Part shown: one piece after another, positions 11,836 through 22,849 of the stretch
Layout of the letters: the number at the start of each line of letters is the position of its first letter
How positions within the stretch are numbered: position 1 is the first letter of the stretch
Notes under the pieces: generated by a model
The model's database searches: none
Seen by the model: only the letters and a program-made list of their open reading frames with translations
What the model was told of the DNA's origin: nothing
Position numbers and translations under genes: made by a program
NCBI GenBank assembly: GCA_030765055.1
Contig: CM060955.1
Coordinates: forward strand, 98,313,037 to 98,377,036
Length of the DNA: 64,000 nt
Reading direction: 5' to 3'
Source: Mantis religiosa
Taxonomy: Eukaryota > Arthropoda > Insecta > Mantodea > Mantidae

Positions 11836-12722
11836 AGTACAAAAGTGAATCGAGAAGCTATTGACACATTGCTTCACTCACACTGTTTATTCACAGGACA
11901 TGTTTCAAGAGCTGTTGCTCCTATCATCAGCTGAAACTCGACTAGTGCAAGTTGTAGTGGTTTCCTCTTTCTCCGTTTTGTCAATAGATGGCGTGATGTA
12001 CTTGTCAAAGATGTCCGGTGGTGGAGTTTCAAAATTCATGACTCTATGACGATTTTTGTTGATGAAGATTTTTTCCCATACGAAAGGTCTATGGGGTGAT
12101 TAACATATTTTATTAGAGATGTTTCCAAGTTGATGTCATGTCTAGTATTCAAAAAATGAAAAGCCACTGCTGATTTTTCTGTTTCACCATTTTTAATGTT
12201 TCTTAGATGTTCAAATTTGTTAAAAGGCCCTCCCAAAAATTCAATCACTAACAAAGATAAACCAGGAATCTATGAGATCAAATGTGAAACTTGCCCTAAA
12301 ATTTATATAGGAAAAACAAAAAGAAATATTAACATCAGAACTAAAGAACATCTAAGAAACATTAAAAATGGTGAAACAGAAAAATCAGCAGTGACTTTTC
12401 ATTTTTTGAATACTAGACATTACATCAACTTGGAAACATCTCTAATAAAATATATTAATCACCCCATAGACCTTTCGTATGGGAAAAAATCTTCATCAAC
12501 AAAAATCGTCATAGAGTCATGAATTTTGAAATTCCACCACCGGACATCTTTGACAAGTACATCACGCCATCTATTGACAAAACGGAGAAAGGGGAAACCA
12601 CTACAACTTGCACTAGTCGAGTATCAGCTGATGATAGGAGCACGAGCTCTTGAAACATGTCCTGTGAATAAACAGTGTGAGTGAAGCAATGTGTCAATAT
12701 CTTCTCGATTCACTTTTGTACT
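11836..12722. mobile_element. Penelope-like element fragment arranged as an inverted pair
   Basis: Two arms of 377 bp, 11836-12212 and 12346-12722, are reverse complements of each other with only scattered mismatches, around a 133-bp spacer. Both arms carry the end of a GIY-YIG endonuclease reading frame (TEKSAVTFHFLNTRH on plus, TEKSAVAFHFLNTRH on minus) and the sequence after it. The right copy extends further 5' into the spacer and keeps the GIY-YIG core; the left arm stops inside it. Penelope-like elements encode a reverse transcriptase followed by GIY-YIG and are known for partial inverted or tandem structures. No reverse transcriptase is left. Confidence 0.85.
12196..12522 (+). pseudogene. 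GIY-YIG endonuclease domain of a Penelope-like element (partial)
   Basis: An open frame of 108 codons. The domain begins about residue 25 with GIYEIKCETCPKIYIGKT: this contains the GIY and YIG motifs and the spaced Cys pair seen in Penelope endonucleases. An Arg of the NIRTKEH segment (the usual catalytic Arg) and a downstream His-rich segment follow. The ATG at 12196 lies in the opposite-strand left arm, so the first residues are junction-derived and the true protein start and the whole reverse transcriptase are missing. In family terms the domain nicks target DNA; this copy cannot act alone. Confidence 0.8.
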
Positions 12723-13368
12723 AATTTATGCTTCACTGTCCCTACGCTTCTTCCAAGTTTATACTTTGATTTCAAAAATAATTTATCCAAAATAATATTT
12801 TAATGTATAATTCATAGTTTAAAGACATCTGTATTCTTTCAGTATCAGGCCCCAGGATCATCTTCTATAAATGTATATAGATTCAAGAAATTCTTTCTTT
12901 ATTCTAAGTTGCAGGTAAAGAAAGTAGAAACAACTGCCTTATTGAAAGAGCAGATAATTATAATTAAAGCCGCTACAATTCCATGTCCATAAATAACCCT
13001 AGAGAATGTAATCAGAAAGTCAGAATCAGTTCTCTTTTTATCTGCAGACAACACCCACGAACATTCACAGCCTTTGTCCAAAAACGAGTTCCAGTTGTCA
13101 CATCCATCTGTAGTCCTTGGATCACAGAAGGAAGGAAACTGGAAACCTGAATGTCTTTTCAAGGGTGCTCTGTATTCTCTCTACACGCCTCTCGCTCACG
13201 TGCAGGTGGATGATGCAAGTTGCGATATATATCTGCTTCTTTGTTGCAGAAATTGCAGGATGTAACTTCTCTTACCTCAAGCGTAGTACATTTAAGTCAC
13301 CTTACAGAAGCGAAACTAGTTTTACAGTAGATGTGTGTGAAAATTAACCTTAAGACAATGAAAATAAT
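12723..13368. other. No recognised feature
   Basis: A frame at 13074-13265 follows a TCTGCAG splice-acceptor-like site, but no domain or partner exon is visible. Confidence 0.35.
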
Positions 13369-13400
13369 AAAAAAGTGAAATTATCTATGGTTTTCCTTAA
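13369..13400. repeat. Left 32-bp direct repeat flanking TTAA element copy 2
   Basis: Ends in TTAA immediately before the element. The same 32 bp, with one mismatch, recurs at 15082-15113 after the element. Confidence 0.85.
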
Positions 13401-13797
13401 GGGGATCAGCACCGGAAACCCCAAATCCAGTAATTTTCAACCAATCTTGCTGACATTTTTACCACTTAGTTTTGATGCATAGTGGACACAGAATTCAAAA
13501 TTTGGTTTTTATATCTTCAATAGTTTTTGAGTAATTAATTTGTGAAATTAAAAATTTGGGCAAAATTCAAACCGCTCCACGTGATGAAAATTTTCAAAAT
13601 TTTAATTTTTCTATTTCTAAAATTATTCAGATGGTTATGAAGAAAATATTTATCATGTGAATTTCTTATGCTACCTTTAGTTCCAGAGGGAAAAAATTAG
13701 GTATGGAGCAACCAAAAGAAGCCAAGAAATGATTAAATCTTTGACTTTTTATATCAATAACTTTAAAAATATAATGAATATTAAAAATTCATATGAC

Positions 13798-13845
<48 letters not shown>

Positions 13846-15074
13846 TTATAAGAACATGTGTTGAAAATTTTATAGGGATTGAATCAAAACTGCATCGTGT
13901 GGAACATTTTGAATGACAAAAAATGTTGAGAAAACTATAACTGTGTAAATCAAATATTAAAATCCAAAACATTTTCCTTCTCAGCTATATGCCTTGTAGC
14001 AGACTTAAACCCTCCAGATAGATAAGGTGGATCCTTCTGCCTCTTCCTTCTCTCTTCTGCAGCAGTTTTATTCAATTTCAGTTTCCTTCTGGATGTTTTA
14101 GAAGTTACCTTTACAGAAGGTGCTGAATGAAGTAAGCGTAATTGGTCCTTCCCTTGGCTAATAGTGATGCTGGTGAAATATCAGTGTCCATTATTTCTCA
14201 CTGCAGCTTGAGTGAGGCAGAACAACCAAAATTGAATTCACTGATGGTTGGTGTCACATCAACCTGAAGTCTCTTCTTTGAAACAAATATTTATTTTGGG
14301 TAATTATGCCATATCATGTTATGTAAACTTTCATTTGCATTTTATGTCTTACCCAATGTACATCTCCTTAGGATTTCATCTAATGCCAGCCTTTGGTACA
14401 CAGGCATTAGTTTTCGTAGCACATCAGTCCTCAAGTATGTTCCCATAGTTGTGTTATGTTTAGGTGTTTCTTCCCATGTATCGTTTAGCCTATTCATGAT
14501 CCTAACTATGTGCACAGTCAACAAAAGGTCAGTTGTTTCAAAGAATGTTTTACCTATAACCTATATAACAGTTATATGCACGTTTTGATGTATAAAATAC
14601 CTATATAAATGTTAAATGGCACGCTAAAGCTCATCAATTATATATAAACAGTAAGCAGTTTAACGAGAAACAAAGAAAATCCCGACCGTAGAAACTCACA
14701 CAAAAGCAAAATATAAACATTACTATTTGCTTTAAATGTTTGTAGCCAGTGTTTTGTTTCCATGGTGCCAAATATTGTAAGAAATAGCCATCATACCGAC
14801 ACATAAAATTCCACCAGAAACTTTGCCCGCTAATTTCAAACGTATTCATTTAGTACATTCAATCGAACTCAAATGACAGAATTCTATGAATCCAAGGGTT
14901 GGCTTGCACGTGCGCACGGGCATTTAAATTGTCATGTGAAGGTATTTAAATGCCTGAAACTCATAAATCTATTTGGATTATGATAATATAAGGTTCAAAG
15001 TATTTTATTAGCTCAAAAACAAAACAAAAATTATTTTTTCACATATTTTTAGCTAATTTCGGTGCTGCATCCCC
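13401..15074 (-). mobile_element. TTAA-flanked DNA transposon, copy 2
   Basis: Collinear with copy 1 from the left TIR (GGGGATCAGCACCGGAAA) to the right TIR (TTTCGGTGCTGCATCCCC). A 39-nt poly-T expansion at 13804-13842 accounts for most of the extra length. The left end abuts TTAA, but the right end is followed by GAGGGG and then a second copy of the 32-bp left flank, ending in TTAA. The flank is therefore duplicated over 32 bp instead of 4. Confidence 0.85.
14200..14530 (-). pseudogene. Transposase-like fragment of TTAA element copy 2
   Basis: Minus-strand frame with KLMPVYQRLALDEILRRCT, then a GKT*NANESLHNMI segment containing a stop. It is the same protein piece as 8360-8693 with independent mutations, so both copies descend from one coding ancestor. 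Confidence 0.55.
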
Positions 15075-15081
15075 GAGGGGA

Positions 15082-15113
15082 AAAAAAGTGAAATTATCTG
15101 TGGTTTTCCTTAA
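15082..15113. repeat. Right 32-bp direct repeat flanking TTAA element copy 2
   Basis: One mismatch (G for A) against 13369-13400; begins with an A run and ends in TTAA. Confidence 0.85.
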
Positions 15114-15371
15114 AGCTGGAATATTGATGATGAGAGTATGTCTCGTACTTTCCCAGAAAAGAACACAGATATTTAAATGTCACATAGCAGAGTATAAAAT
15201 AACTTTACTCTCACAAAACCTATGAATTCGAAGAAAACCTAATGTTTAGTAATCGACAACTGAAATAATTTACTAAAAGTTAGGGTAAACGTTTATCTAG
15301 AATTGGTTTCAAAATTTGCTGTACGTCTTAGTTACACAACACTCAACTGTTTGCATGATAAGTTGATATTC

Positions 15372-15610
15372 GGTTGGCCCAGTAGCTCAGTCGGTAGAGC
15401 ACCTGCCTGACGTGCGAGGGGTCCCGGATTTGATTTCCGCCTGAGAGTGGGGATTTTTCTCCAACCAAGTTAATTCCCCATCTTCCCCAGAGTCTGGAAG
15501 TATGAAAGATAGTGTGAATGTATGCGTGAACTAATGGTTAAAACCCAACGAATACGAGTTAACACCATCGATATGTTCCAAAGGAGAACGGTCGCCGATA
15601 TGACCACTGC
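15372..15610 (+). mobile_element. tRNA-derived SINE, family C
   Basis: The head has a textbook A-box TAGCTCAGTCGGTAGAGCA and a B-box-like GTCCCGGATTTGATTTCC, followed by an unrelated body. tRNA-like spacing fits an internal RNA polymerase III promoter. It is the only copy in the window, so its 3' end is uncertain. Confidence 0.7.
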
Positions 15611-15835
15611 AGTTAAAGTGGAACAAAAAGAAAATGATATTCGTATCATGAAAAAAGGAAAACAAAACAAGTATAGTTTTAATACGGGCCAATAAATAGA
15701 ATACCGAAGTACACTCAACCCAAGAAAAGGTAAATATTGCAAAAGCTTTAGTTCATCAAAATAGGGAATTTTAAGGTCCGTTCCTTCCTATCTCATTTAT
15801 ATAAGATTCAGTATTTAAAAAACTAAGCTCTATAT

Positions 15836-16398
15836 TGTGACTTTGTGGGTTCGTGAAATGAAAAGTCCAATTACACCACTCAACAATGTTCTTTATTTTC
15901 ACCGACTTACAGTTAAACACTTGCCAATTACACAGAATTACGTGCTGCAACAATTACAATTCGCCAGTTCGTCCGTTACAATTTCCTTGTACTCGCGGTT
16001 ACGTAAGCTCCGGTACACATTCACAGTTACGTACAGTCTTCCGTAGCACAATCCTTTCGTTCATTAACACGTCACTGCCTTCTTACACCAAGAACTGTCC
16101 TCACTCACACACTAACCAACTGACTGACTAACTAAACCAACAACTGACTAACTAACTCCGTCTGTCTGTAACCCTCTTTATATCGGAATATCGCCGGTTT
16201 CTAGTGACCAGGAGAATGTTCCAGATTACGTAATTTCGAGAAACAGGTGTAGAGAAAACAGGCGACACAGTCATGTTTTTTCCCTGACCACAGTCTGTCA
16301 CCACTACAAGACAAACGAGGAGGAGGTGTGGCTAACCGAACCTCCCCTGCCTTCCGCTGCCAGCTGCTTTCACAGGGTGTTCCAGCGCTCCCGTTACA
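15836..16398 (-). mobile_element. Solo LTR of a Ty3-type retrotransposon
   Basis: On the minus strand the segment begins TGTAACGGGAGCG and ends in GTCACA, the TG...CA ends of an LTR. It is flanked by ATAT at 15832-15835 and 16399-16402, a 4-bp target-site duplication. A TATA box (GATATAAAGAG, complement at about 16175-16187) and a polyadenylation signal AATAAAG (complement at 15892-15898) lie in the right order. No internal coding region remains, as expected after LTR-LTR recombination. Its start resembles that of the full element at 43610-48178, but the body differs. Confidence 0.85.
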
Positions 16399-16402
16399 AT
16401 AT

Positions 16403-17016
16403 TTTGTGTGACAATATCTCATTTTTACTTATTTTATTGAACAACTCTAGATGAAGTTTGGAGAATAAAAATATAGCACGGTAAAATACCATCATAACCA
16501 ATGTGAAAACACTTGTTTTTCTTGTAGATTGGTAAATAGTGTAAACATTTTCGCGTTGTATTCCAGCTTAATACTTTTTGAGTTATGCTATTCCAAATTG
16601 ACACTAAACTGTTTTTCTAAAAATAGTCTTTTCGGATTTAGAGGAGCTTACCATGTAATCTTGAGACAGGATTTTTAATTGTTACGCAATGCTTTCTCTG
16701 TCTTAAGAAAATAAAGACTAGAGTGGTGTACAATAATTACTGGACTAACATAATTTATTTACATTTTATAGATATTCTACTTATTTAACAGAACTTTACT
16801 GTTCTATTTTCTGTTGAAAATAAACATAACCTAAGTTAATTTCGCTGCTTATTCCTTTTCTACTTAAAGAATTCCATTCTATCCAAAAAAATATATAGAA
16901 GAAAAAACACTTATGAAAGGGTGCAAAAGCAGAGAAAGACACGTGAGTGCAACATAGCTGTTTAGTATTTAAAATATTTTTTCCTCTCTTACATCACGTG
17001 TTAAGGGACGGATTCC
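16403..17016. other. No recognised feature
   Basis: AT-rich, nothing recognised. Confidence 0.4.
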
Positions 17017-17326
17017 ACTAGTCCGGAAAGTTGAGGCGAGGGAAGGCGAAGCACTGAGTCTGATAGAGGAACCAGAGTTGTGGGGCCAGCCCAACGTCTG
17101 GGGTGAGGGCGAGAGAAGTGGATGATACTAAAGAGTGAAATGAATGATAGGACAGATAGCTGATGGAGCAGTTCGTGGAATGATGGGGGGAAACCGGAGG
17201 ACCCGGAGGAAAACAGCCCCAACGCAATGTTGTCCACAACAAATCTCCCTTTGCGGTCGCCTGGGATCGAAACCGGGCCGCCTCGGTAAGAGTCGAGCGA
17301 TGTAACTACTCGCCTACGGCTCGGCC
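17017..17326 (-). mobile_element. tRNA-derived SINE, family B' (long form)
   Basis: In reverse, the head GGCCGAGCCGTAGGCGAG and B-box TTTCGATCCCAGGCGACCG are followed by the family body and then a 3' extension shared with 1114-1375. Confidence 0.85.
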
Positions 17327-18499
17327 ATATTTAAAATATAATTTTAATATTATTTTCAGAACCAGGAACTGAAACATAATTTTATGCAGTGCCCCAGTGT
17401 TTCTCTCCAATTAATCTTCTAACAACCCAGTTTACCCTTCTTGGAATTCGGCATAAAGCTAAGGTGGTGGTTATTGTGTGTGCTTGCTTCGAAACTCGTA
17501 AACTAATCAACCGCTTAATTTGGTGTGATTCAGTTTGTAGGAATAACCGGAAACTCAACTCGGTCGCACGTGAGAATTCACTAACCATTCAGGTTTTTGG
17601 TCACAACCACTCAACAATAGGAAGGTTATTTGGTTTCATAACGCTGTACAGCAACAATTCATGAAGGACGTTCACTCCACATCAACTTGTAAAAATGGTA
17701 GTGGTTTAATGGAACATTGCTGTTAATGGTATTCTATGAGTAACTCAAGATTCCTTCATTCCCAATTACCTATCATTGGCGTCATATTTCACTCATTTGA
17801 TGCAAGCATGTAATGGATGAATGTCTTCTTGAATACCAACTGCAACTTAATTGCGAGTAATTATCGCTCTCAAGGATTAATAAATATCTCTATGAGAGTA
17901 AACTTCTTCTGTTCCTTGTTTCCGATTGCGAGTGATTCTAAGCAAAATTACAGTATCAGTGTTTGATCACGCACTCTTAGTTTGTTTTATGATTATACTA
18001 TGGGCAAAATTAGCAACTGTTTGGCCAAAAAGATTGCAATAAAATAATTTAAATTCTTAAGTTACATTCTTTATACTTAAATAACCTTCTTGAACTCCTA
18101 TCATATGATAATTCATGTTTTTAAAGGCCTGTGTCCTTGTGTGTTATATCTCCTTTTGATGTCGCCACAAATCACATTTAGTGTTGTGCAACACAGAAGC
18201 ACTTTACTTCAAAGCTAGTTTCTCTAGAATCATTATATATGGAACGGATTAAAGAGGAACGGATGAGGTGAACGAACCGCAAGAAGCCGTTCCACAGAGA
18301 TGCGCAGAGGTGCAGAACGATTCCAAGTTTGATGACTTTATCTCACCTGTGGCCTGTAGGAAATTCGATAGTGTGGCAACTCAAAGAAGGCTGTCAACTT
18401 GCAGGACTTGCAAGCTGAAAAGGATTTACCAACAAGCAAGCATTTGTTCGATACCGCCCGACACTACAACAGAAAAGCGAAATGATGAGAAATGAGTGA
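17327..18499. other. No recognised feature
   Basis: Two overlapping frames near 17390-17660 on opposite strands have no motif. Frame 18268-18495 contains CRTCKLK but no further domain. Confidence 0.35.
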
Positions 18500-18660
18500 A
18501 AGGAAATCCACGTAGAAAAAAAACACCTCGATATTCATCCCGCCAACCAGAGAAAACCTCAAGAAATCCATGGTCATAGTGACTGACACCAAGGATCGAA
18601 CCAAGACTTCTCCAATACGTCGTATGCCGGAGTCGTTTCACTTAGTTTTACCACACTTGC
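18500..18660 (-). mobile_element. Candidate tRNA-derived SINE head
   Basis: The minus strand carries a B-box-like TTGGTTCGATCCTTGG after a plausible A-box region. Single copy, so tentative. Confidence 0.4.
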
Positions 18661-19263
18661 TCCGCTATACATTATATATGAACTACAGTATTAATTTTGC
18701 TCTAATATAAAGATAAAGGCTTCTTTTACCTACCTGCCATGTTTCATTTCCTCATTCTATAAGTTCTATTGCCGTATTCAATTTCAATTCATATGGAAAT
18801 GTTTTTATAAAAATAAAATTCTTTAGTGCACAAATACAATGTTTCCTCACTTTCTAAGCCAATAACAACCCTCTAAATTTTCAAGACTGTGTATAAAATG
18901 GTGTTCGAAAATACAATTATTTAAAAATATATTATATCTGAACTCTTAAGGAATTAAAAGTAAGCAGAATTTTGAATGCACTGGATATGGAAATTTCAAC
19001 CAATATATTCTCAAAATGAAATGTTGCTCAGTTAAACTCCTAGAAGTTAATGTTTTTATTGCTTAGTATAACAATTTAATTGGGTTTTGAAGTTAGGCAT
19101 TAATTCATTGTTCCTGGTACTAATGGTGCATTACAATGAGATCTAATAATTTGTTTTCAAGTCGTATACTACTGCGGGACACCTGTGAGTGTCGCTTTTT
19201 TGTTTGTCCGTCCGTATGCATGAAACAATTGACAACCGCTACATGTACGGATTTGAGATTTCA
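18661..19263. other. No recognised feature
   Basis: AT-rich sequence up to the mariner left TIR. Confidence 0.4.
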
Positions 19264-19686
19264 TACTGGGTGAGTAAAAAGTATGGTACAATGCCTGTAA
19301 CTCCGTTGTTGCCACTCTACGAAGTGATATATATATATATTAGAAAAGATGTAAGATATCAACATGCCCTCACATTACCATGATTGCAAATAGGGGGTGT
19401 GAGGTTTTTTTAATCGCAACATTTCTTTTTTCGACACTCCTCCAATCCTCAAGTCTCAGAATGTACAAATACCATTTCTAACCGCAATTTAAATTTATTA
19501 GGACCTTACTGCATGTGTACTGAGCAAAGAAAAACTCGTCATTTACTTCAAATTGAGTATGTTTCGAATTAAACAATACAGTAGGCTACTTCAATATTTG
19601 GCTTTGGATTGAACAAATACAGACAAAAGCCAAGTTAATAAGGAAAACGATACTTACTTCACTGCCTAATCTTCCTCAACGTAGTC

Positions 19687-20470
19687 ATGGCACAATTTAC
19701 AGAAAGACAACGAATTGAAATACTAATGATGATCGGATATGGTGATAGGAAGAAGATCTAAGGAGTTTGTGTCTTGTTTATTTTTTTATTTTTTTTATTT
19801 ATTTATTTATTTTTTTTTTTTTTTGTAGTTTACGTCCTCCTACGTTAAGTCATATCGGACGATGAATGGAATGGGTGAAATGATGCTCAAATGAGCCCGG
19901 GGTCCATGGAGCTTAGAGTTACCCGACATTCGCATTTCAGGATAAGAGAAAACCCCGCAGAAAACCTTATCCATGTAACCCACCCTGACCGAGATTCGAA
20001 CTCGGGACCTCTTGAACGTGAGGCAGACATGCTACCACCACGCTACCGAGGCGGGCGTCTTGTTTAATGAAATGCATCCAGAACGAAGGATTACTCATTC
20101 TACGGTAAGCAGAATTTTGAAAAAAAAAATAAAGTCAATGAAACTGGAAATGTTAAAAATAAGAAAAATTCTAGAAGGCCAAAACGAGTTACAGATGGTA
20201 ATAAAGCTCTTGATGTTTTATTAGTAGTGGAAGATAACCCACATTTATCTACTCGCCAGCACATTATGGAAGGCAGGTGGTGAATTACCTGAATCAGGAA
20301 TTTCCAGGAAGATGGATTGGTAGAAGAGGAAGTATTAAATGGCCGCCAAGATCTCCTTACCTGAACCCCTTAGACTTTTTCTTGTAGGGATATTTGAAGT
20401 GGAGAGTTTACAAGAACCAATCAAGAGATCTTTAAGAGTTAAAGTGAAGAATTGGGCAAGAAATGCAGCT
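19687..20470 (+). pseudogene. Mariner-type transposase relic, split by a SINE
   Basis: The ATG at 19687 opens a frame reading MAQFTERQRIEILMMIGYGD, the start of a helix-turn-helix domain found in many insect mariner-like transposases. A TAA follows, then the SINE. The frame resumes after 20057 with LFNEMHPERRITHSTVSRIL. A further shifted stretch reads like KRVTDGNKALDVLL. After a deletion, a WPPRSPYLNPLDFFL segment near 20345-20385 marks the region of the third catalytic Asp (SPDLNP-type, here Asp to Tyr). The segment with the first two catalytic acids is missing. Confidence 0.8.
19781..20056 (-). mobile_element. SINE family A nested in the mariner transposase
   Basis: Full-length reverse copy with an A-rich tail (T-rich at 19781-19825). 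An exact 10-bp duplication GTCTTGTTTA at 19771-19780 and 20057-20066 flanks it. The duplicated bases are transposase codons, so the SINE arrived after the mariner. Confidence 0.97.
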
Positions 20471-20851
20471 GATCAGTGTTACTGTAAACATTAACTAATA
20501 TCACAAACAGGTTTTGGCATTGTTTGGCAATAAATGGAGGCCATTTTGAGTAGCTTTGAAGTGAATAAATCACAGAAGCACTAATTTTGTTATGATTTCT
20601 TGAAATTCCATGTGCTGTAATACGTCCTAATAAATTTCAATTACCGTTCAAAAAAGCATCTATCTCTACGTTACGAGACCTGAGGACCAAAGAAATGAGA
20701 AAAGAAAGATTTTGCTATTTAAAAACTGTCACGCCCTATTCATAATCGTAGTAATATGAAAAATGTTGATATCTTACAGCCTTTCTAAAAATACCACTTC
20801 ATAAAACCATAACTACAAAGTTGGAAGCCCATACTTTTTACTCAACCCGTA

Positions 20852-21343
20852 TATAGGAGTTTCAAATAAACTTGTCCACACATTTAGCATTTAACTGAAA
20901 TTGGTAAAAATTTAAGGATAGATATGGCAAACTTGGTAATATTTAGCGTGCTTGTTAGTATATTTATTAGTGTAGTTTCGTTTTGCCTTAACACTAGGAG
21001 GCACCTTTGGGTTGACTATGATGCAGCATGCAGAAAAATAGGAACCAAGAATATGTAACTGACAATTAAGTCTCTTTTAGCCTAGTTGGGATTAACAGTA
21101 ATGCCCAATCTTGCCCTGGCTATTCAGGTTGGTGTTAGTGTTGTATGATTACAATAGAATAAATTGTGTGAACTTGATTTAATTAACATCGATTTATTGT
21201 TGAGCTTTATTGATTTCCTTCCAATGCAACATAAATTTGGGTAATAAATTCGATGAGACATGTTAACAGGGGTTTGGTTAGGCTGCACCCCTAGTCTCAG
21301 ATATACTTCTTCTGAAATATAGTTTATTAACCCCTCCTATCTG
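20852..21343. other. No recognised feature
   Basis: AT-rich, nothing recognised. Confidence 0.4.
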
Positions 21344-21353
21344 CCGGATACGT

Positions 21354-21499
21354 GAGGCGCTGGGACGGGTTTTCTTCGGAATCTCCGGTTTCCTCCGCCA
21401 TCTCATTCCATCGGTGCTCCATCTTCACTCATATATCATCAGTATCACCGCTTGCGGTATCGTATGGTAAAAGTGGGCGTTAAATACTTCACACGTTGT
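21354..21499 (+). mobile_element. SINE family B, 5'-truncated
   Basis: Keeps only the body from GCTGGGACGGGTTTTC to GTGGGCGTTAAATACTTCAC. CGGATACGT at 21345-21353 and 21500-21508 is a plausible target-site duplication. Confidence 0.85.
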
Positions 21500-21630
21500 C
21501 GGATACGTAGCTTACTTTTCCTCAATAACCTTCCAAGAGATATTTCTGGATGTACTGCTCTAGAACTCTTACATTCTAACGAAGTTTCAATAATGTCACA
21601 ATTGAGGTTCCATTTCAGCAGATGAATTCC

Positions 21631-21857
21631 TTTAAAAACTAATAACGTCCTCCAACGTAAGCCATACCTATCGGACGGTGAATGAAACGTGGGAAATGAC
21701 CCTCAAATGAGTCCAGAGCTCACAGATCTTAGAATTACCTGTCATCATCTCTCAGGATAAGGGAAAACACCGGAACAATCTTATCCATATAACATCCTGA
21801 ATACCTACCTCTTGAACGTGAAGCATACACGCTCCCACCTACCTACAAAGGCGGGCT
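21631..21857 (-). mobile_element. SINE family A, diverged
   Basis: Reverse copy from ACGTCCTCCAACGTAAG to AAAGGCGGGC with many substitutions. An 11-bp duplication AGATGAATTCC lies at 21620-21630 and 21858-21868. Confidence 0.93.
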
Positions 21858-22136
21858 AGATGAATTCCGGCTCACTGGCAAAATGCTATATCGTGTAAAG
21901 ACTTATGCTCTTGCGAGATAGCGTAGTTTGATTCCACATCGAATATTAAATTTTTCATCTATCTTATAGGGCCTTAAATGGGTTAAATGTACTTTATCTG
22001 AAACTCTACTGAAAAATATAACCATAACTTTATACTTTTTAAGTTTATTGGCATTAAAGCTACTGAATCCATTGGCAAGTATGCCCCTGAAAATGCCAGA
22101 TTTGTCTAAATAAATATACATACTCTTGTATATATA

Positions 22137-22847
22137 GGATGCGTCAAAAATATTTAAACCCACTATGAACCGTCATACAAAATTGTTCTCCCGTTCTACA
22201 AGGTTAAATTCCTGCAAATGGAAAGCTTAAATTTGAAACATAGATCCACTATCTGAAGCAAATGGAATCACTGTTCAAACTGGCTGCCTTTCAGCATCAA
22301 TATATTTCTGAGTACAAGTGACCACTGCTTCCAACTTCATACCAACAATGTACACCAATGGATTTGTGCGGACACTGCTTGAATGCCATTCCAAAGTTTG
22401 TCTAGGCTGCGTGGTTTAAGTTTGTACACCTCATCTTTTACTGCGCCCCTTGAGAAGAAATCCAGTGGCATAAGGTCTGGAGATCATGGAGCTAACTCGA
22501 TTGACCCCCTGCATCATATCCACGACATGGCAAACTTTGATCCAGGTATGCTCGTGCGTCGCAATGATAGTGCGGTGTGTCATCTTCTTGAAAATAAAAC
22601 TCATTACCTTATAGTGCACGAATGGCAGGGAGTAGGTATTAGCAAGCACGATTCAACACTTCAAAGCTCAAACGTACTCCGCCATCTTACAGTTACTTTC
22701 GTACCTAGGCTGAATAGCTAGAGCGACAATTCTGCTGCCACCTGTTAAAGAAAGATGATACTACTTTCTCCCATAAATTGAACCTTGTAGCACAACAAAT
22801 AGTTTCTATGACGGTTCAAAGCGTGTACACATTTTGTCTGACGCACC
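22137..22847 (-). mobile_element. Mariner-type element with transposase relic
   Basis: TA flanks at 22135-22136 and 22848-22849. The ends GGATGCGTCA (left) and GGTGCGTCAGA (right, reversed) pair, and similarity continues to the CTACAAGGTT block on both sides. On the minus strand a relic includes an FKKMTHRT-like segment, SFLLKGRSK-type sequence near 22430-22450 (the region after the third catalytic Asp) and a Lys-Pro-Arg-Ser-Leu motif near 22400. Most of the catalytic region is gone. Confidence 0.8.
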
Positions 22848-22849
22848 TA

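Larger units (their letters stand above)
19266..20849 (+). mobile_element. Tc1/mariner-type element with very long TIRs
   Basis: TA dinucleotides flank the element at 19264-19265 and 20850-20851. The left end CTGGGTGAGTAAAAAGTATG matches the reverse complement of the right end, and similarity continues inward for over 200 bp (about 19266-19510 against 20615-20849), interrupted by small indels. Between the arms lie broken pieces of a plus-strand transposase (19687-20470) and a nested family A SINE (19781-20056). Long TIRs of this size are unusual for mariner elements. The coding region is internally deleted, so the copy cannot transpose alone. Confidence 0.88.

Noticed and set aside
15372..15445. 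Possible true tRNA gene
   Set aside because: The A- and B-boxes are good, but the acceptor stem does not close and a long SINE-like body follows.
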